Source of the DNA: CAZALT01 sp964485515
GTDB taxonomy: Bacteria > Actinomycetota > Acidimicrobiia > Acidimicrobiales > Acidimicrobilacustridaceae
Assembly (NCBI GenBank): GCA_964485515.1
Contig: CAZALT010000102.1
Coordinates: forward strand, 1 to 12,403
Length of the DNA: 12,403 bases
Direction: 5' to 3'
The position numbers and the translations under genes are program-made. Each line of letters begins with the position of its first letter. Positions within the stretch are counted from its first letter, which is position 1. Below, in pieces: positions 11,962-12,403 of the stretch. The notes beneath the pieces were generated by a model. That model searched no databases, was not told the DNA's origin, and saw nothing but the letters and a program-made list of their open reading frames with translations.

Positions 11962-12403
11962 ATGACCATCACCGAAGCAGCTATCGACAGGTCACCGATC
12001 GAAGAGGGTGACGACATCACGGGGTCCGATCTCGAGGTCGACCCGACCGCGGGCATGTCCCCCGAGGAGAAGTCCATCCACGCCAAGCGCTGGTGGACCC
12101 TCGGCGTGCTCTGCCTCAGCCTCGTCGTCATCGGCGTGGACAACACGATCCTCAACGTCGCGCTCCCCACGCTCGTCACCGACATCGGCGCCACCACGAG
12201 CCAGCTCCAGTGGATCGTCGATGGCTACACGCTCGTCTTCGCCGGACTCCTCCTGACCATGGGCAGCCTGGGTGACCGCTTCGGTCGTCGCGGTGCGCTC
12301 ACCATCGGCCTCGTGATCTTCGGCCTCGGCTCCGTCGCCTCCGCGTTCGCATCGACCGCCGGTGCGCTGATCGCGACCCGCAGCTTCATGGGCCTCGGCG
12401 CCG
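11962..12403 (+). CDS. MFS multidrug exporter, DHA2/EmrB-QacA type, 5' part
   Basis: The first 147 residues of a drug:H+ antiporter in the cell membrane; the gene runs off the right edge. After a 40-residue acidic N terminus come membrane segments at about 45-65, 90-108 and 114-134. Diagnostic: GVDNTILNVALPTL (58-71), the DHA2 motif at the end of segment 1; QLQWIVDGYTL; and MFS motif A GSLGDRFGRRGAL (101-113). AGGAGG (11952-11957) lies 4 nt before ATG 11962; an in-frame GTG directly before it is too close to the ribosome binding site. Two identical operator cores just upstream suggest repression by a TetR-family regulator, released by a drug or metabolite. No such regulator lies in this window; it may lie beyond the right edge. 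Confidence 0.93.
   Translation, partial: MTITEAAIDRSPIEEGDDITGSDLEVDPTAGMSPEEKSIHAKRWWTLGVLCLSLVVIGVDNTILNVALPTLVTDIGATTSQLQWIVDGYTLVFAGLLLTMGSLGDRFGRRGALTIGLVIFGLGSVASAFASTAGALIATRSFMGLGA

Overview
The window is high-GC, densely coding DNA. Gene content and order point to an actinobacterium: galU-moeA followed by moaC and a SepX/GlpR-like membrane protein, an actinobacterial type of UppP, and several starts that look leaderless. A class such as Acidimicrobiia is my guess; it cannot be proven from the sequence alone. One 100-base run of N (4302-4401) shows this is a draft scaffold.

Left part (1-3905, all + strand): the 3' part of galU, moeA with an unusual Pro/Asp-rich insertion, moaC, a three-segment membrane protein resembling SepX/GlpR, a 68-residue Cys/His protein, and tRNA-Ala(CGC) followed by a clear intrinsic terminator. 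The galU-moeA-...-GlpR order is the actinobacterial neighbourhood in which the MoeA paralogue Glp and its membrane receptor GlpR act in cell division, so this moeA may be a division protein, a molybdenum-cofactor enzyme, or both.

Middle (3906-5971): a gene-poor, hairpin-rich, repeat-rich stretch. A 15-bp minisatellite runs across the assembly gap and abuts a short remnant that reads like an internal piece of a response-regulator receiver domain. Then come a phytanoyl-CoA-dioxygenase-family gene, a 47-codon small ORF with a good ribosome binding site, and a pair of mutually exclusive hairpins.

Right-centre (5972-10648): an adenosine-deaminase-family protein in which two of the four expected zinc ligands are replaced. 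It overlaps tail-to-tail with a cysteine-free Rrf2/CymR-like repressor on the - strand. Divergent from the repressor is a sulfonate/taurine/nitrate-type ABC importer (ssuA-ssuB-ssuC, translationally overlapping). The intergenic region carries a dyad next to a near-consensus sigma-70 promoter, so Rrf2 control of sulfur scavenging is the simplest model. A perfect 16-bp inverted repeat closes the operon.

Right end (10661-12403): uppP on the - strand with a long N-terminal extension, then the start of a DHA2-type multidrug MFS exporter preceded by two copies of a TetR-like operator. Short in-frame tandem repeats recur in several genes, and a TANNNT box 6-8 nt before the start codon recurs at four genes.
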